This document shows positions 39,194-50,529 of a DNA stretch of 64,000 nucleotides, in pieces. Location: the NCBI GenBank assembly GCA_016169945.1, contig JADLSH010000369.1, positions 7,272,001 to 7,336,000 on the forward strand, written 5' to 3'. The notes beneath the pieces were generated by a model that saw nothing but the letters and a program-made list of their open reading frames with translations, did not search any database and was not told where the DNA came from. Source of the DNA: Trachythela sp. YZ-2020 (taxonomy: Eukaryota; Cnidaria; Anthozoa; Malacalcyonacea; Clavulariidae). Position 1 is the first letter of the stretch; each line of letters starts with the position of its first letter. A program made the position numbers and the translations under genes.

Positions 39194-39287
39194 TTGAACT
39201 TTAGAACTAAGGTAAACATAGACACGTCCTTCATCTCCTCCTCCATCGTCGCTGTAGAATGGAGCTCCAACAATCAGATCTGCATAT
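39194..39287 (-). CDS. Integrin alpha exon 10 (blade 5 GAP)
   Basis: Encodes YADLIVGAPFYSDDGGGDEG and then RVYVYLSS. The acceptor TATCAAG was preferred to the nearer GCAG because it completes GYADLIVGAP in frame with exon 9. Donor CAA/GTAAGT, phase 0. Confidence 0.93.
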
Positions 39288-39881
39288 CTTGATAAAAATA
39301 CAGAAATAAAATATATATAGTAAAGGTGCTCTAACCGTTAAGGCTGGTCTCCATTTAGCGTGACAGTCTTGAGCACGTCAAGGTGGCCTGGATGTAATAT
39401 ACATCACACAAAAGACAACAAAGATCCAGACTCATTTCATGTCAGTGATCATGACTTGATCGTGACAGTTGTGACGTAAACCAGGCTTAAGACAGGGCTT
39501 GCTGAGGTTATTTTTTATCAAGAAGTTACCCCCATCAAAGATGGTATTTATTTATCAACAACTCTTGGTGTTGATTTATGTCAGCCTGAAAGAGATAAAA
39601 ACATTTTCCGACGTTTCGAGCGAAGGCATTTCCTAATCCTTGACGTTCAGCTCGAATCATCGGAAAGTTTAGTTAATCTTATTCAGGCTGACATTAATAA
39701 ACACCAAGAAATTTATCATCTGTGTGAAGACAAAACATAAAAGCTACACCACTATTACAGTACAAAGTTTGAAATAGTTTCGTAAAGGGAACACAACGAA
39801 ACAAGTGAATAAATACAGCAAATTGGATTTCTTTCCTGTTGCTAAACCTTTTGTAAACCATCAGATCAAATGGATACCTAC

Positions 39882-39940
39882 CCATCCATATTAACATCAA
39901 CGGCACAAATAGACGCTCCAAAGTACATATGCTCTTGTCT
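39882..39940 (-). CDS. Integrin alpha exon 9 (blade 5)
   Basis: Encodes YFGASICAVDVNMDG, an FG strand followed by the first half of a Ca2+ loop (D-V-N-M-D-G). The donor GTAGGT cuts the Gly codon, completed by exon 10. Confidence 0.92.
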
Positions 39941-39975
39941 CTAAAACACAAATACAATATTAAATATTGTTATTC

Positions 39976-39981
39976 ACCCCC

Positions 39982-40016
<35 letters not shown>

Positions 40017-40178
40017 TGTCAATCTGTTTACGTGTTTACGTGTTTACGTGTTTGCGTGTTTGTTTGTTTGTTTGTTTGTTTGTTTGTTTGTTTGTTTGTT
40101 TGTTTGTTTGTTTGTTTGTTTGTTTGTTTGTTTGTTTGTTTGAGCGTTGCACCGGAATCGCAGGGCCGCAGGTTCGAA
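39976..40178 (+). repeat. (CAGC)n and (TTTG)n runs with SINE fragment
   Basis: CCAGCCAGCC run (39982-40016), GTTTACGT repeats, (TTTG)n of about 80 bp (40059-40141), then CACCGGAATCGCAGG, a piece of the tRNA-derived SINE also seen at 4920. Confidence 0.9.
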
Positions 40179-40469
40179 ATTTACAAGAGTTTCTTACTTT
40201 TCTGGGCTTTGTAAAATAGCAAAATGGGTAATGTATGATAATGTTGATAATTTATGATAATTTATGTATGTACACTTGACTTTCTGCCAGCAAGATATCT
40301 CAAAACGTACAATTCTCTACAATTAGAATTTCGTGAAAATTTGTGCAAGATTTGTTTATAGTCAAGATGTTATGCCTTTAGGGCTACAAAGAAATACAAT
40401 ATTGATTAAAATGAGGTATACATCTCTGAGTTGTATAAATAGAAAAGCCTATAGGCATTATCCACATAC

Positions 40470-40535
40470 CTGTCTAACTCTTTCCGGTGGACGAATTGAT
40501 TCTGTAAATGAGAGTTCTGCATTGTAGATATTCAC
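40470..40535 (-). CDS. Integrin alpha exon 8 (blade 4 end)
   Basis: Encodes VNIYNAELSFTESIRPPERV; joined to exon 7 it reads GKVNIYN, the usual blade exit strand. Phase 0 at both ends. Acceptor ACTTAG, donor ACAG/GTATGT. Confidence 0.9.
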
Positions 40536-42034
40536 CTAAGTCATAAGAAACATCAGATCATGAAATAGACAAAATACAGATATTTCAGTTAAGGTTGTCA
40601 CAAGCAAGAGTCAAATGTACAATCCAAGCGCGAAGAGTACACTGGGAAGGAGATATTTTATATATTAAAATGTATTATAAATCGTTAGATATAGTATTTG
40701 CATAATTACAAGTATATAGCTCTTCGATATCAATCGCTTGATATATCAAAGAATACCCTATGCAAATTAAGGCTTACAGACGAGACTTACGATGGAGAAC
40801 TATTTTCTTGACAGAAATAATAGGATTGGAAGTGAAAGAAGCAGCTTTTTACTTACAAACTTCAACCGTTTGTCGCTAATTTGTAAATTTGTTGTTGCCG
40901 ACAAATTGAATGTAAACCAAGAAATGCATGCATATATGTATATTTCTGGGAATTGCCAAAACAAGAAAGATCTGTAGTCATAGACTACTTCATTGGCTGC
41001 ATTAAAGTGATACCCATCTTGCTGTTCGCGCTTGGATTCAATTGTTTATATACGAATTGGAAAAACTACTGAATTAGGACTAAATAACGTCCATATCATC
41101 TATACACTTAACCATGGTCTATTACAAATCCTGCATTCTGATTGGCTACTCAACCATGGACCATTACGTATAAAAGGACCATGGTTGCGAAAAATGAAAA
41201 CAAAGCTGAGAAAGATGGCGGAAAACTCAGTTTCGTTTTGCAAGTTTCGAGGGACTATTTTATAGACTACGAAATATGGCCTGAAGACTTTTAATGGTAA
41301 CGAGCAAAATCTTAACCGTATTGTATTAATAAATCTGCTTTCACTTACAACAAAATGTGCCACAGAGACAGACGGAATTGCATTGCTATAAGCACATGCA
41401 TCTCTGTTCATATTACAAGCAAAACCGTCGAAATTACAATTGCTTGTAGATATTTAACAATATTTTATTGTTTTAAATGTGATTTCATGCTTATAGCAGT
41501 AATATTTTCAGGTTTTCTCCCCTACAAATAAATGCTCCTTTTTTTGTTAACTTTCCTTAATATAGCTTCCGAGTTTTTCCATAAAATCTAAATGTTAATT
41601 TTTGTCTATGCGTTCCATGAGATGGTAGTGTTTTTCACAGTTATTATATTCACAGTTTATATATTATAACGATATTAGGATTGCTTTGCGTGCATTTTTA
41701 TACGACTTTTTAACGTAAACTACTGCAACGAGTTTCGGGAAGCCATATTGTTTATAATTTGAAAATATCTGATGTTTTGAACTTTTATGTCTTGTTCCTT
41801 CCTGCTATAATTATGAAATCTTCGCTTGTAATTTTCTTTGATATTATGATTGTCATTGTTTACGGTCCTTTTGAAAATATAGCGGGATATTTTAAAGGAA
41901 AGTTTCGCCGGGGTGTTCGCAAACAGTATTAAAAGACGAAGCGGGCAGAGGTCGAAATAGTCATTTACACACTCGTACATGCTTTTAAATTTTGACTAAA
42001 TCTTTCCAACTTTACCTACAGCGACGCTTATTAT
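40536..42034. other. Intron sequence, nothing recognised
   Basis: AT-rich. A doubled ACCATGGTC/ACCATGGACC segment (41110-41185) is the only visible structure; short open frames here match nothing known to me. Confidence 0.5.
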
Positions 42035-42657
42035 ATGTGTGTATACATTCGTTTGAGCGTCATTTGTCACCAAAGCAATGGAGTGTCTACATGTCTACCT
42101 GCAGTCTGCACAACAACCCAACATGGGACATTTTGGTTCTGTGGACAGAGACCTAGCTGTGAGTTATTTTGCTCGGAAGAAGATTATTACATGTATACAA
42201 AAGCTGTTGGTGCTTTTCATGGAAGTGGTTGTGTACATCTTATCTGCTCTACATATAAAAACTGGCAAAGTTGCAAATGGTTGAGTTGCAAAACTGGCAA
42301 AGTTGCAAATGTTATGGACGGCCGTTCTTCGTGTGTTCTGAACGAGAGAATTGGTCTTCATTTTGGCAATTGGGAGATGTATTTGAAAGTCCTAGACCTA
42401 GATGCCAACACGGTATGGTGTACTGCGTGCGGAAAGTCAAGAAAGATGGCCCAAACCAAAATGGCTTGTTTTATTGCTGCCCGAAGGAAGACGCTTGTGA
42501 TTTCTTCGAATGGAAACAACCAGATACTTCACCTCGAGTGATTAACACAGGCATCGTGCTCATTAGCAATCCACTACAATATCGGTACAAGATCAAAGAA
42601 ACAGGAGAGACGTTTAATAGCACAGACATTAATGCTCACGAACTTGACATTTGTTAA
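42035..42657 (+). pseudogene. GRF-type zinc-finger protein, frameshifted
   Basis: The 3' half (frame from 42271, stop 42655-42657) has HGMVYCVRKVKKDGPNQNGL, then FYCCPKEDACDFFEW: a GRF zinc finger with C..R.V.KdGpN.gr.FY.C spacing. An upstream finger-like piece (HGTFWFCGQRPSCELF) lies in another frame, so at least one frameshift splits the gene. GRF fingers bind single-stranded nucleic acid; multi-finger versions occur with virus-derived elements. It ends exactly in the left inverted repeat of the virus-like cluster. Confidence 0.7.
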
Positions 42658-42892
42658 TTAATTTATTTTAAATAAATGTTCAATATAAACGACGGGTAGT
42701 TGATTTTAGAGTTCATAGTTTTCATACAAACATCGTATATAAACATTTAGCGATTGCTGTGCGTTGTTAGGTCATTAAAGGTAATAGCTGTGATTTGCAT
42801 AAAGAGAGAATATTTAATGATAGGACGGGGAAATATCCAGTCCATAAATATACACACAGAATTAATATTTAACACATTTATTGATTAAAATT
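42645..42892 (+). repeat. Left inverted repeat of virus-like cluster
   Basis: About 250 bp that matches 46163-46435 in reverse complement: shared blocks TATTTTAAATAAATGTTCAA, GTTCATAGTTTTCAT, TATATAAACATTTAGCG, GCATAAAGAGAGAATATTTA and CCATAAATATACACACAGAA. It includes the last bases and stop region of the GRF gene. Confidence 0.9.
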
Positions 42893-42993
42893 TTCGCAAT
42901 GTTAATAAGAGTGTATTATTCATAAATGTCATCACTCCCTTGGGAGTATTCACTGTCCGAGTCATCCTCGTAGCTGCTTTCTTCATCACTTAT

Positions 42994-43440
42994 TCATTTT
43001 GTCGGTTCTCTATCCTCATTGTCTATATTGAAACACAGTCTTTTCCTTTTGGCGGATGCTACATTACTGCGTGAGTTTCTTCGTCTCTTGTGTCCTCGCC
43101 CTGATGGTCGTAGTAGCGTCTTAGCTCCATGCTCAGCAAAGTCTTTGACAACTTCCCGTCCACGAGACTTTATTGATTTTGATACATTTTCCCCATCGAC
43201 TACATCTTGACCAACTTCCGTTGCTGCTTGTAGCGCTCTTTTGCCAACTGTTTAACTCCTTGTTTTAGTATGGGAATAGCAAATCTTGCAAGGCTTTTGA
43301 AAATACCACCGAGTTCATATCCCCTCTGCATTCTTTCTCCATGAAGTCCTTCAATACTACCACCATGTTGATTTCTTAAATAATGTTGTGTTAATAGTTT
43401 TATATCTGGGACCAGTAAACCTCGGTTTCTCGCTCCAGTC
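42994..43440 (-). pseudogene. Hydrophobic/basic minor-capsid-like frame, frameshifted
   Basis: The minus strand encodes a Gly/hydrophobic segment (GGIFKSLARFAIPILKQG) then, after a frameshift near 43262, a basic C-terminus (KSIKSRGREVVKDF, RKRKRL-like). Length and hydrophobic-then-basic layout resemble small core or minor capsid proteins of adintovirus/polinton-type elements. Function is inferred only from this and from the neighbours. A partly duplicated VPDVKLL/VPDIKLL segment lies just upstream (43.4-43.55 kb). Confidence 0.5.
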
Positions 43441-43632
43441 AGCGCTGTACCAGTAACGCAGTATATCCAGAATGATCATTAAGTAGTTTTACGTCGGGGA
43501 CGAGTACATCTCTCATATTTTCATGTGCCTTGATCGGCTTCCGACGTTCAACTGATAGGAAAACGCTTCACTTGTGTATTTTAATTTCGATCATAAAAGC
43601 GCCTTCTATCTCTACAGACATCAAATATTTCA

Positions 43633-44594
43633 TCACAACGACAATATGGAACAACACGCAATCGTATGTGTGAAATCATCTTTGTAAAGTCTACAATCAC
43701 AAATCATACAGTGACATCCGGTACAACTCGAATAAAAATCTGTCCATGCACAGAGAGGGCATGTACCCAATTGACATAAGTGTAAACAATTTTCACAATT
43801 GTTACATCTTGTATCTTCAGACGAATGTGAATCCTCAGTATCTTCACCTTGCCGTGACTCATTCTCCATCCGTGCTAACATTGCGAGGACCCGTCCGTTG
43901 GTGATTAGACCTTTATCAATTTCCAATGCCGCAACACCTTTGAGAAATATATTCAATCCATATGGATGGCTCTGGAATATATGGATGATAAAGCCTCGTG
44001 CAATATTTTAGAATGTTTACAATATCAGTTCCACGTATATCCTGTCCTCTGCAGACGATTCCTCCTTTTGTATTCCACGTCAAAATGTCCGTAGATGTGA
44101 AAATGGAGTGAAGGATTTCTTCAGCGCCATATCTATTTTCATTGTCAAGATATTGAAGAATGTCTTGAAGTCGACACTGTTCAGGAGATGGTCTTTTGGT
44201 GCCATACATCGTTGGAATGAGGATCATTTTATACCAATTCTGCAAATCCTTCTAAGATTGGAGCCAGTACTAATCCTAGGAAACCATTTCCGCGCTGAAC
44301 AAGTATCTTCCTTTTTGTTTTAACACTTTTATTTTTGTTAGTTAGATCAATAATATCGTGTTCAAAGAGTCTAAGTTTGTCCATTGTGTGTCCAGGAAGT
44401 GTGAGGTCCATAAAATTTTCCACACAGTTACATAGAAACCGAATCTGTTCATGAGATGTAGATCTCAACAGAACTTGTTGTTGAGCTGGATGAGAATTAC
44501 ATACGAGCTCTATAAACGACCTGTGCTTGGGAAGGTTATTCATATCTGCTCGACGACCAACAACGTAAAGAAAACCTTTTTGAAAAGCGTACAT
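43633..44594 (-). pseudogene. Core/membrane-active-like virus protein, frameshifted
   Basis: Three overlapping minus-strand pieces (44229-44594, 43916-44245, 43633-43956) look like one broken gene. The first holds HEQIRFLCNCVENF and KTKRKILVQRGNGFLGLVLA, a basic-then-hydrophobic segment like virus core (pX-like) peptides. The second holds RGTDIVNILKY. The third is Cys-rich (C..CENC, CPLCAW). Family assignment is from memory of adintovirus-like elements and is tentative. Confidence 0.5.
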
Positions 44595-44631
44595 ATATAA
44601 GAAAATATAAGTAAAATAGATGAAGATAACA

Positions 44632-44892
44632 ATATCTTAAGATATCATGCAAGATCTCAGGGTATCATCTTAGGATATCATGCAATCAATATCTTAGGAT
44701 ATCATACAGTATCTCAAGATATCATCTTAGGATATCATAGAGTATCTTAGGATATCATAGAGTATCTTAGGATATCACACAGTATCTTAGGATATCATAG
44801 AGTATTTTAGAATATCATCTTAGGATATCGTACAGTATCTTAGGATATCATGCAATATCTTAGGATATCATAGAGTATCTTAGTATATCTAT
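44632..44892. repeat. GATATC-rich repeat between divergent genes
   Basis: About a dozen copies of ATCTTAGGATATCATA and shortened forms, with the palindrome GATATC in nearly each. It fills the space between the leftward 43.6-44.6 kb gene and the rightward ATPase, where a shared promoter or replication origin could lie. Confidence 0.85.
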
Positions 44893-44966
44893 ACGCAGGT
44901 ATTCGCATAAATGTAACGGTACTCACAGTTCGAATTCATTTTACGTTTGACTGTGAACCTGTAAAC

Positions 44967-45690
44967 ATGTCCTATCCCTGCAAGGTCTGTGGAAAGCCCT
45001 TTTCCACACCAGGTAACCGTTCATGTCACAAAAAGGAGATGCATGGCACGAAGGCAGACAAAGAAAAGTTGAGTGTTACCGTCAAAGGGTCTATAGTTCT
45101 GCAACATCCTTTTACTTGTATCGTAGCAGGATGTACACAGAGTGGTAAGACTGTATGGGTGAAGACACTGTTGGAGAATGCCCAGAAAACCATAAGCCCA
45201 CCTCCTCGACGTATCATCCGGTGTTATGGTCAATGGCAGCCATCCTATTTTGATATGATGAGAACGCTGCCTGGAATAGAATTCAATGAAGGAATACCTG
45301 AAGATATTGACAAACGTATAGCTGACCTTTTCACAAAAGGCAGTCATCACAGAAATTTGTCCGTCATCTACATTGTCCAAAACATATTTCATCAGGGAAA
45401 AGAGATGAGAAATATTAGTCTCAACGCCCATTATATCGCGTTTTTTAATTAAGTCACCAAGAAATAGGCAACAAATCTCTATGTTTGCAAGACAAAATCA
45501 TCCCGGCAGAGTGTGATAGTTTATGAGGAGTTATGAAGAAACCACGAGCCGTTCCTCATGGGTATTTGACGTTGGATTTCAAACCTACAACGGATGATCA
45601 ACAACGACTCAAACCAAATGTACTACCAGGACAAGCGGAGGCTTTAGTCGAATATGTGCGGAAACAGTCCTACCACCATCCACACCAAGC
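44967..45690 (+). pseudogene. FtsK/HerA-type packaging ATPase, broken
   Basis: An N-terminal C2H2 finger (YPCKVCGKPFSTPGNRSCHK) is followed by a Walker A, GCTQSGKTVW, and a Walker B-like strand SVIYIVQN. The first open part ends at 45452; homologous sequence goes on in other frames to about 45690 (SPRNRQQISMFARQ, then GYLTLDFKPTT), so at least two lesions are present. In the family (polinton/adintovirus, A32-like) this enzyme pumps DNA into capsids. ATG at 44967 follows the GATATC-rich spacer. Confidence 0.8.
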
Positions 45691-46169
45691 AGCGAATGCA
45701 AGAGATCATTGAAGCACCACAATTTACCGCGGTTGGGAAAAGCAAGCTGTATTCTGACCAACTTAATCGATTTCTTACTTTTAAAAACAAGATGGATTTT
45801 CCGGTCTGCCGTCCTGCAATAATTGAGACCCCAGATATCGTTGAACCACAAACCGCTCCTGAACCTATGGACATAACACCACCGTTACCTGCCACTCCTA
45901 AACTTGGCTTTCTCACACCACCACCAGCAGACGAAGAACGGCCCAAACTCAAACACAACTTTTTCCACAATTGGGTAAACTCCTCAAATTGGAGACCTAA
46001 AGATTTAGCAATGACGCCAGAGCAACGAGGTTACGAACAAAGACTACTTCACAAGAGGCCAAAATATATTCCTATGAAAGCTGAGGATATTGCAAGATTA
46101 TCACCTGAAGACAGACAAAAATATGACGATGCGCTCTTAGGAGTAGACCTTATTAACATTATAAAATAA
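45654..46169 (+). CDS. Virus-like cluster protein, unknown function
   Basis: 171 codons, open from 45654. The first residues may be the tail of the ATPase reading frame or a separate protein. Pro-rich centre (PPLPATPKLGFLTPPP), charged C-terminus ending LINIIK. The stop lies at the start of the right inverted repeat. Likely structural by position; not recognised. Confidence 0.5.
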   Translation: MCGNSPTTIHTKQRMQEIIEAPQFTAVGKSKLYSDQLNRFLTFKNKMDFPVCRPAIIETPDIVEPQTAPEPMDITPPLPATPKLGFLTPPPADEERPKLKHNFFHNWVNSSNWRPKDLAMTPEQRGYEQRLLHKRPKYIPMKAEDIARLSPEDRQKYDDALLGVDLINIIK

Positions 46170-46435
46170 ATTTTAATGAATAAATGTGTTTAAAAATTAA
46201 TTCTGTGTGTATATTTATGGACTAACAATGTACATTGTACAATATTTTCTCATCCTATCATTAAATATTCTCTCTTTATGCAAATCACAGCTAATTACCT
46301 TTAATTACCTAACAAACAACGCACAGCAACCGCTAAATGTTTATATACAATGTTTGCATGAAAACTATGAACTTTAAATCAACTGCACGTCTTCATATTG
46401 AACATTTATTTAAAATAGATTCATTAACAAATATC
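46163..46435 (-). repeat. Right inverted repeat of virus-like cluster
   Basis: Reverse-complement match to 42645-42892, with an extra ACAATGTACATTGT near 46227-46245. Its outer end still matches the end of the GRF gene, although no GRF gene follows here. Confidence 0.9.
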
Positions 46436-46906
46436 AAAGTGAATAGCTAGAGAACCATACGTGTCCGGAAGTTGCGTGCTGCTGCGCTGCTTGAGAGCCA
46501 CAAGTGCAGAAGCCCTGGGTACGAGGTTGGCGCTGCTCGTTGCTATTTGGCACGCAAAGTGCAACTATTAAAGAAATATTTTTCTTTTCCTTTTATTTCC
46601 AATTGTATAATTGGTGTGATGGGTGGAAGTTGCCCGAGGGTGGTTGGCAGTTAAAGATACCATTTGCATTGATCTTTCCTTTTCCAGGCCGCCTAGGTCA
46701 ACAGCTCGAAGATATTTTGTCTGTACTTATGGTGACATAGATATTAATATTTTAGATTTTTGCCGCCAGAAAGGAACGTAGATTACTCAGGCCAACAAAA
46801 ATTACTCCAGTGTCTAAAATTGAATACACTTAATGATGATAACTGCCAGTTCATCACTGTGCAGCAGATGGTAAACTAGCGGAAATTAATTTTTTCAGGT
46901 GGAGGG
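46436..46906. other. Spacer between virus-like cluster and Ty3 element
   Basis: About 470 bp with no recognised content; ends in GAGGG (46902-46906), the target-site copy of the Ty3 insertion. Confidence 0.6.
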
Positions 46907-47069
46907 TGTAGGATACTTTATATAGGATTAAGGAAAGTTAAGTGGAAGCATCTTTTAGTGGAAGCACGGGTTTCTTGTTAGAGGGCCATATTTGATAAAT
47001 TACAAGTTTGCTTTTATGTTGTTATAATCCGTCGTTTCCTGGTTCAATCCGAGTGTATTAGATACTACA
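46907..47069 (+). repeat. 5' LTR, 163 bp
   Basis: Starts TGTAGGATAC, ends GATACTACA; TG...CA ends. Contains TTTATATA, a possible TATA box. Confidence 0.95.
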
Positions 47070-47087
47070 ATTGGCGACGAGGATGGG
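47070..47087 (+). promoter_or_regulatory. Candidate primer-binding site
   Basis: ATTGGCGACGAGGATGGG follows the LTR directly; TGGCGAC-type sites prime other Ty3 elements. The tRNA was not identified. Confidence 0.6.
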
Positions 47088-47112
47088 ATTAATAGTTTAG
47101 GAATAGTTTTGA

Positions 47113-49683
47113 ATGAATATGAGTTCAAATAATTTTGATATTGGCGGATTTAGACCGTTTGATGTGAACAGTGATCCGAATAGTGTTGGGTGCGAGTGGA
47201 AACGATGGCTTCGTAGTTTTCAGTTATATGCAGACGGTAAAGGACTTATTATAGACCCTGTGAAAGATGACAACAAAGTGCAGCGACGTGCACTTCTTCT
47301 ACATTGCGCTGGATCCGATGTCCAGGATATTTTCGATGTTTTGCCCGATACAGGAAATTCCAAAGAATACGAAAAGGCCGAAGAGGCTTTGAACAGACAT
47401 TTTGTCACCCAAGTCAATGTCCCTTATGAGCGACACATGTTTAGAGAAATTACACAAACTGAAAACGAAACAATTGATCAGTTTGCCGTATGTTCGCGAC
47501 GTAAAGCTCAGCAATGTGATTATGGAGATCAACTCGAAGCTCAAATCAGGGATCAAATTATTTCAAAGTGTCGTTCGAGTGAACTACGCCGGAAACTGTT
47601 GGAGAAAGGTCAAACGCTCAATCTCAGACAATTGCAAGAAATAGCCAGAACCTCCGAAGCTGTGAAAAGACAAGCTAAGAGTACGAGTCTTCCTCATGAT
47701 GGAGTTAACCGAATTCGTGAAAAACCTGCTCGACAGGACAGATATGAAAGCAAAGTCTGGAAAAGTGGCAAACAGAAGACAAGTGGGGAATGCTTTCGAT
47801 GTGGCAACCCAGGACATTTTGCCAGAGATCCGAACTGTCCTGCAAAAGGGAAAGAATGTTCCAAATGTCACCAAAAAGGTCATTTTGCTGCTGTTTGCAA
47901 AACCAAAAGGAAAGATCATGGCAAAACAAGAGTGAGCTATGTCGGTGGCCAGGAGGAAATAGATGATGATGAGTATGCCTTTGCCGTCAAAGGAAAATCA
48001 GGGACAGCGAAAGTTACAGTCTCTGTAGGAGGAGTTCCAGTGGGAATGGTCATTGATTCTGGAGCCAGTACAAATGTCATTGACAAAAGCCTTTGGGAAA
48101 AGTTGAAAAAGAAACGTATCAAATGCACATCGAAGAAAATCACGAAGAATCTTTATGCCTATCGAGCAACGACCCCTCTGAAAGTAATAGGAACATTCAC
48201 AACGGATGTAGTTGTTGCTGATACGTGTTCGACAGCAGAATTCACAGTCATAGAAGGCAAAGGAGAGCCATTGCTAGGAAGAGAATCAGCAATTGAGCTT
48301 GGAGTTCTAAAGTTACAAATTCCAGAACAGGTTGTGAACACTGTGACTGATCAAGATCGTATTGTGAGACACCGAGATTTATTTGAAGGCATAGGGAAGT
48401 TGAAGGACTTTCAACTGAAGCTACACATTGACCCGCAAGTTCGTCCTGTTGCTCAGCCTGTGAGGCGACCTGCATTCAGCCTGAGGGAAAAGATCGAGAA
48501 AAAACTTGACGAGTTACGTCGTGAAGATATCATTGAGAAAGTCGATGGGCCGACGCCGTGGGTGAATCCAGTTGTGGTGGTACCAAAAGCAAATGGCGAA
48601 GTTCGGTTATGTGTGGATATGCGATGTGCCAATAAAGCAATAATCCGGGAGAGCCATCCAATTCCAACCATTGACGAAATACTCGAAGATATGCAAGAGG
48701 GTGGAGTTTACAGTAAGCTGGATCTTAAGTGGGGTTACCACCAGTTAGAAGTTCGGTTATGTGTGGATATGCGATGTGCCAATAAAGCAATAATCCGGGA
48801 GAGCCATCCAATTCCAACCATTGACGAAATACTCGAAGATATGCAAGAGGGTGGAGTTTACAGTAAGCTGGATCTTAAGTGGGGTTACCACCAGTTAGAA
48901 TTAAGTAAAGAATACAGGAGCATCACCACCTTTGTAACACACAAAGGATTGTTTCGATACAAGAGATTGATGTTCGGCATAAGTTCAGCGCCAGAGAAAT
49001 ACCAGCAAGTAATTCAACAAGTGTTGCAAGATTGCAGTGGGACGGCCAACATCTCAGATGACATCATAGTTTATGGTCGTAACCAAGCTGAACACGACGA
49101 GCGATTGGAAAAAGTGCTAACCAGGCTCGAAGAAAGAGGTTTAACCCTTAACAAAGAGAAATGCGTTTTTGATATGCCGAAGCTTACTTTTATGGGTATT
49201 CTTCTGTCAAATAATGGTATTGGTCCAACAGAAGAAAAAGTCAGAGCAGTCGCAGAGGCTCGAGAGCCACATAATGCATCCGAAGTAAAGAGTTTCTTGG
49301 GTTTGGTAAATTTCAGTGCAAGATTCATTCCGGATCTAGCAACGGTCGCAGAGCCATTGAGAAGATTGACGAAGAAAGGAGTGTCATTTGTCTTTGGACC
49401 TGAGCAGCAAGAATGTTTCGGGGAACTGAAACGAAGGCTTGCCCAAGCAGAAACGCTAGGTTATTTTGATCGAGATGCCAAGACGAAGATCGTATGTGAT
49501 GGCAGTCCAGTAGGGCTAGGAGCAATCTTAATACAAGAGCACAAAGGAGAGGATCGTGTCATTTGTTATGCCAGCAGAGGTCTGTCTGATGTAGAAAGGC
49601 GATATTCAGACAGAAAAAGAGGCGTTGGGGGTTGTGTGGTCGTGCGAAAGGTTCCATGTCTACTTGTATGGAAAACAGTTTGA
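47113..49683 (+). pseudogene. Ty3 gag-pol, first part (Gag, PR, RT, RNase H start)
   Basis: A single open frame of 856 codons. Gag ends with two CCHC knuckles (CFRCGNPGHFARDPNC and CSKCHQKGHFAAVC). The protease has VIDSGAS. RT has the LPxx-type strand and NISDDIIVYG as its catalytic box. Residues 497-546 are repeated exactly as 547-596, inserting a second copy of a 50-residue RT block. RNase H starts IVCDGS; a net 2-base loss near 49608 then shifts the frame, so 856 codons is not the natural end. Confidence 0.92.
48601..48900 (+). repeat. Exact 150-bp in-frame tandem duplication in RT
   Basis: 48601-48750 and 48751-48900 read the same, each encoding VRLCVDMRCANKAI...KWGYHQLE. It duplicates RT finger/palm strands that hold the first catalytic Asp (SKLDLKWGYHQ). 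Confidence 0.95.
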
Positions 49684-50529
49684 ATTATGGACCGACCATA
49701 AACCGTTGGAATGTATCTACTCAGCTCGTTCGAAACCATCAGCCAGGATCGAGATGGGTGTTGAGGCTGCAACCTTATTCGTTTACAGTAAAGTACTTAC
49801 CGGGACGTCTAAATGTTGCAGATTCATTGTCACGACTTACAAAGATCGGAGAAACTAAACCGAGCAACGTAGCAGAAGATTACGTTAGTTTTGTTGCCAA
49901 AACAGCAATTCCGAGAGCCATGAGTACCAGAGAAATTGAAGAAGCATCTGCTAATGACGAAGAATTGGTAATTGTTCGCCAGTGTGTCGAGACAGGAAAT
50001 TGGGGCAGTCCTAAATGCGCCAGTTACAAACCAGTTCGTGATGGACTATGTATTGTTGGAAAGATTGTCTTAAGGGGTACACGGATTGTCGTACCACAAA
50101 AACTCAGAGCAAGAGTAATTTAATTAGGTCACGAAGGTCACCAAGGGATTCTCAAGATGAAACAACGATTGCGTACAAAAGTCTGGTGGCCTGGGATTGA
50201 TCGGGAAGCAGAAAAATTCTGCAAAACGTGTCATGGATGCCAAGTTGTGAGTAGAGGAACTTGTCCAGAGCCATTGCGGATGACAGAACTACCGCTTGGA
50301 CATTGCAATTGATTTCATGGGTCCGTTGCCATCGGGAGACTACGTTTTTGCTGCAACGGATTATTATAGTAGATACGTAGAGGTGTCCATTTCGAAGAAA
50401 AGTACAGCTGATGTTGCGATCAGAAGTCTAGAAAGAATGTTTGCAACTCATGGATTACCATGGACAGTGACAAGCGACAATGGGCCTCATTTCATCGCAG
50501 AAACGTTTGAAATATTTCTAATGAAGAAC
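49608..50529 (+). pseudogene. Ty3 RNase H end and integrase start, frameshifted
   Basis: Pieces in different frames: LWTDHKPLECIY (RNase H), then SFTVKYLPGRLNVADSLSRL, then a TAA at 50120-50122 inside the integrase zinc domain (GHEGHQG ... CKTCHGCQ), then IDFMGPLPSGDYVFAATDYY and TSDNGPHF with two of the DDE residues. At least three frameshifts plus one stop. Cut at 50529 by the LINE. Confidence 0.9.

Noticed and set aside
39929..40219. Repetitive FVCL protein frames
   Set aside because: Translation of (TTTG)n simple repeat.
44632..44892. CRISPR-like array
   Set aside because: Repeats are contiguous and degenerate with no unique spacers, in animal DNA.
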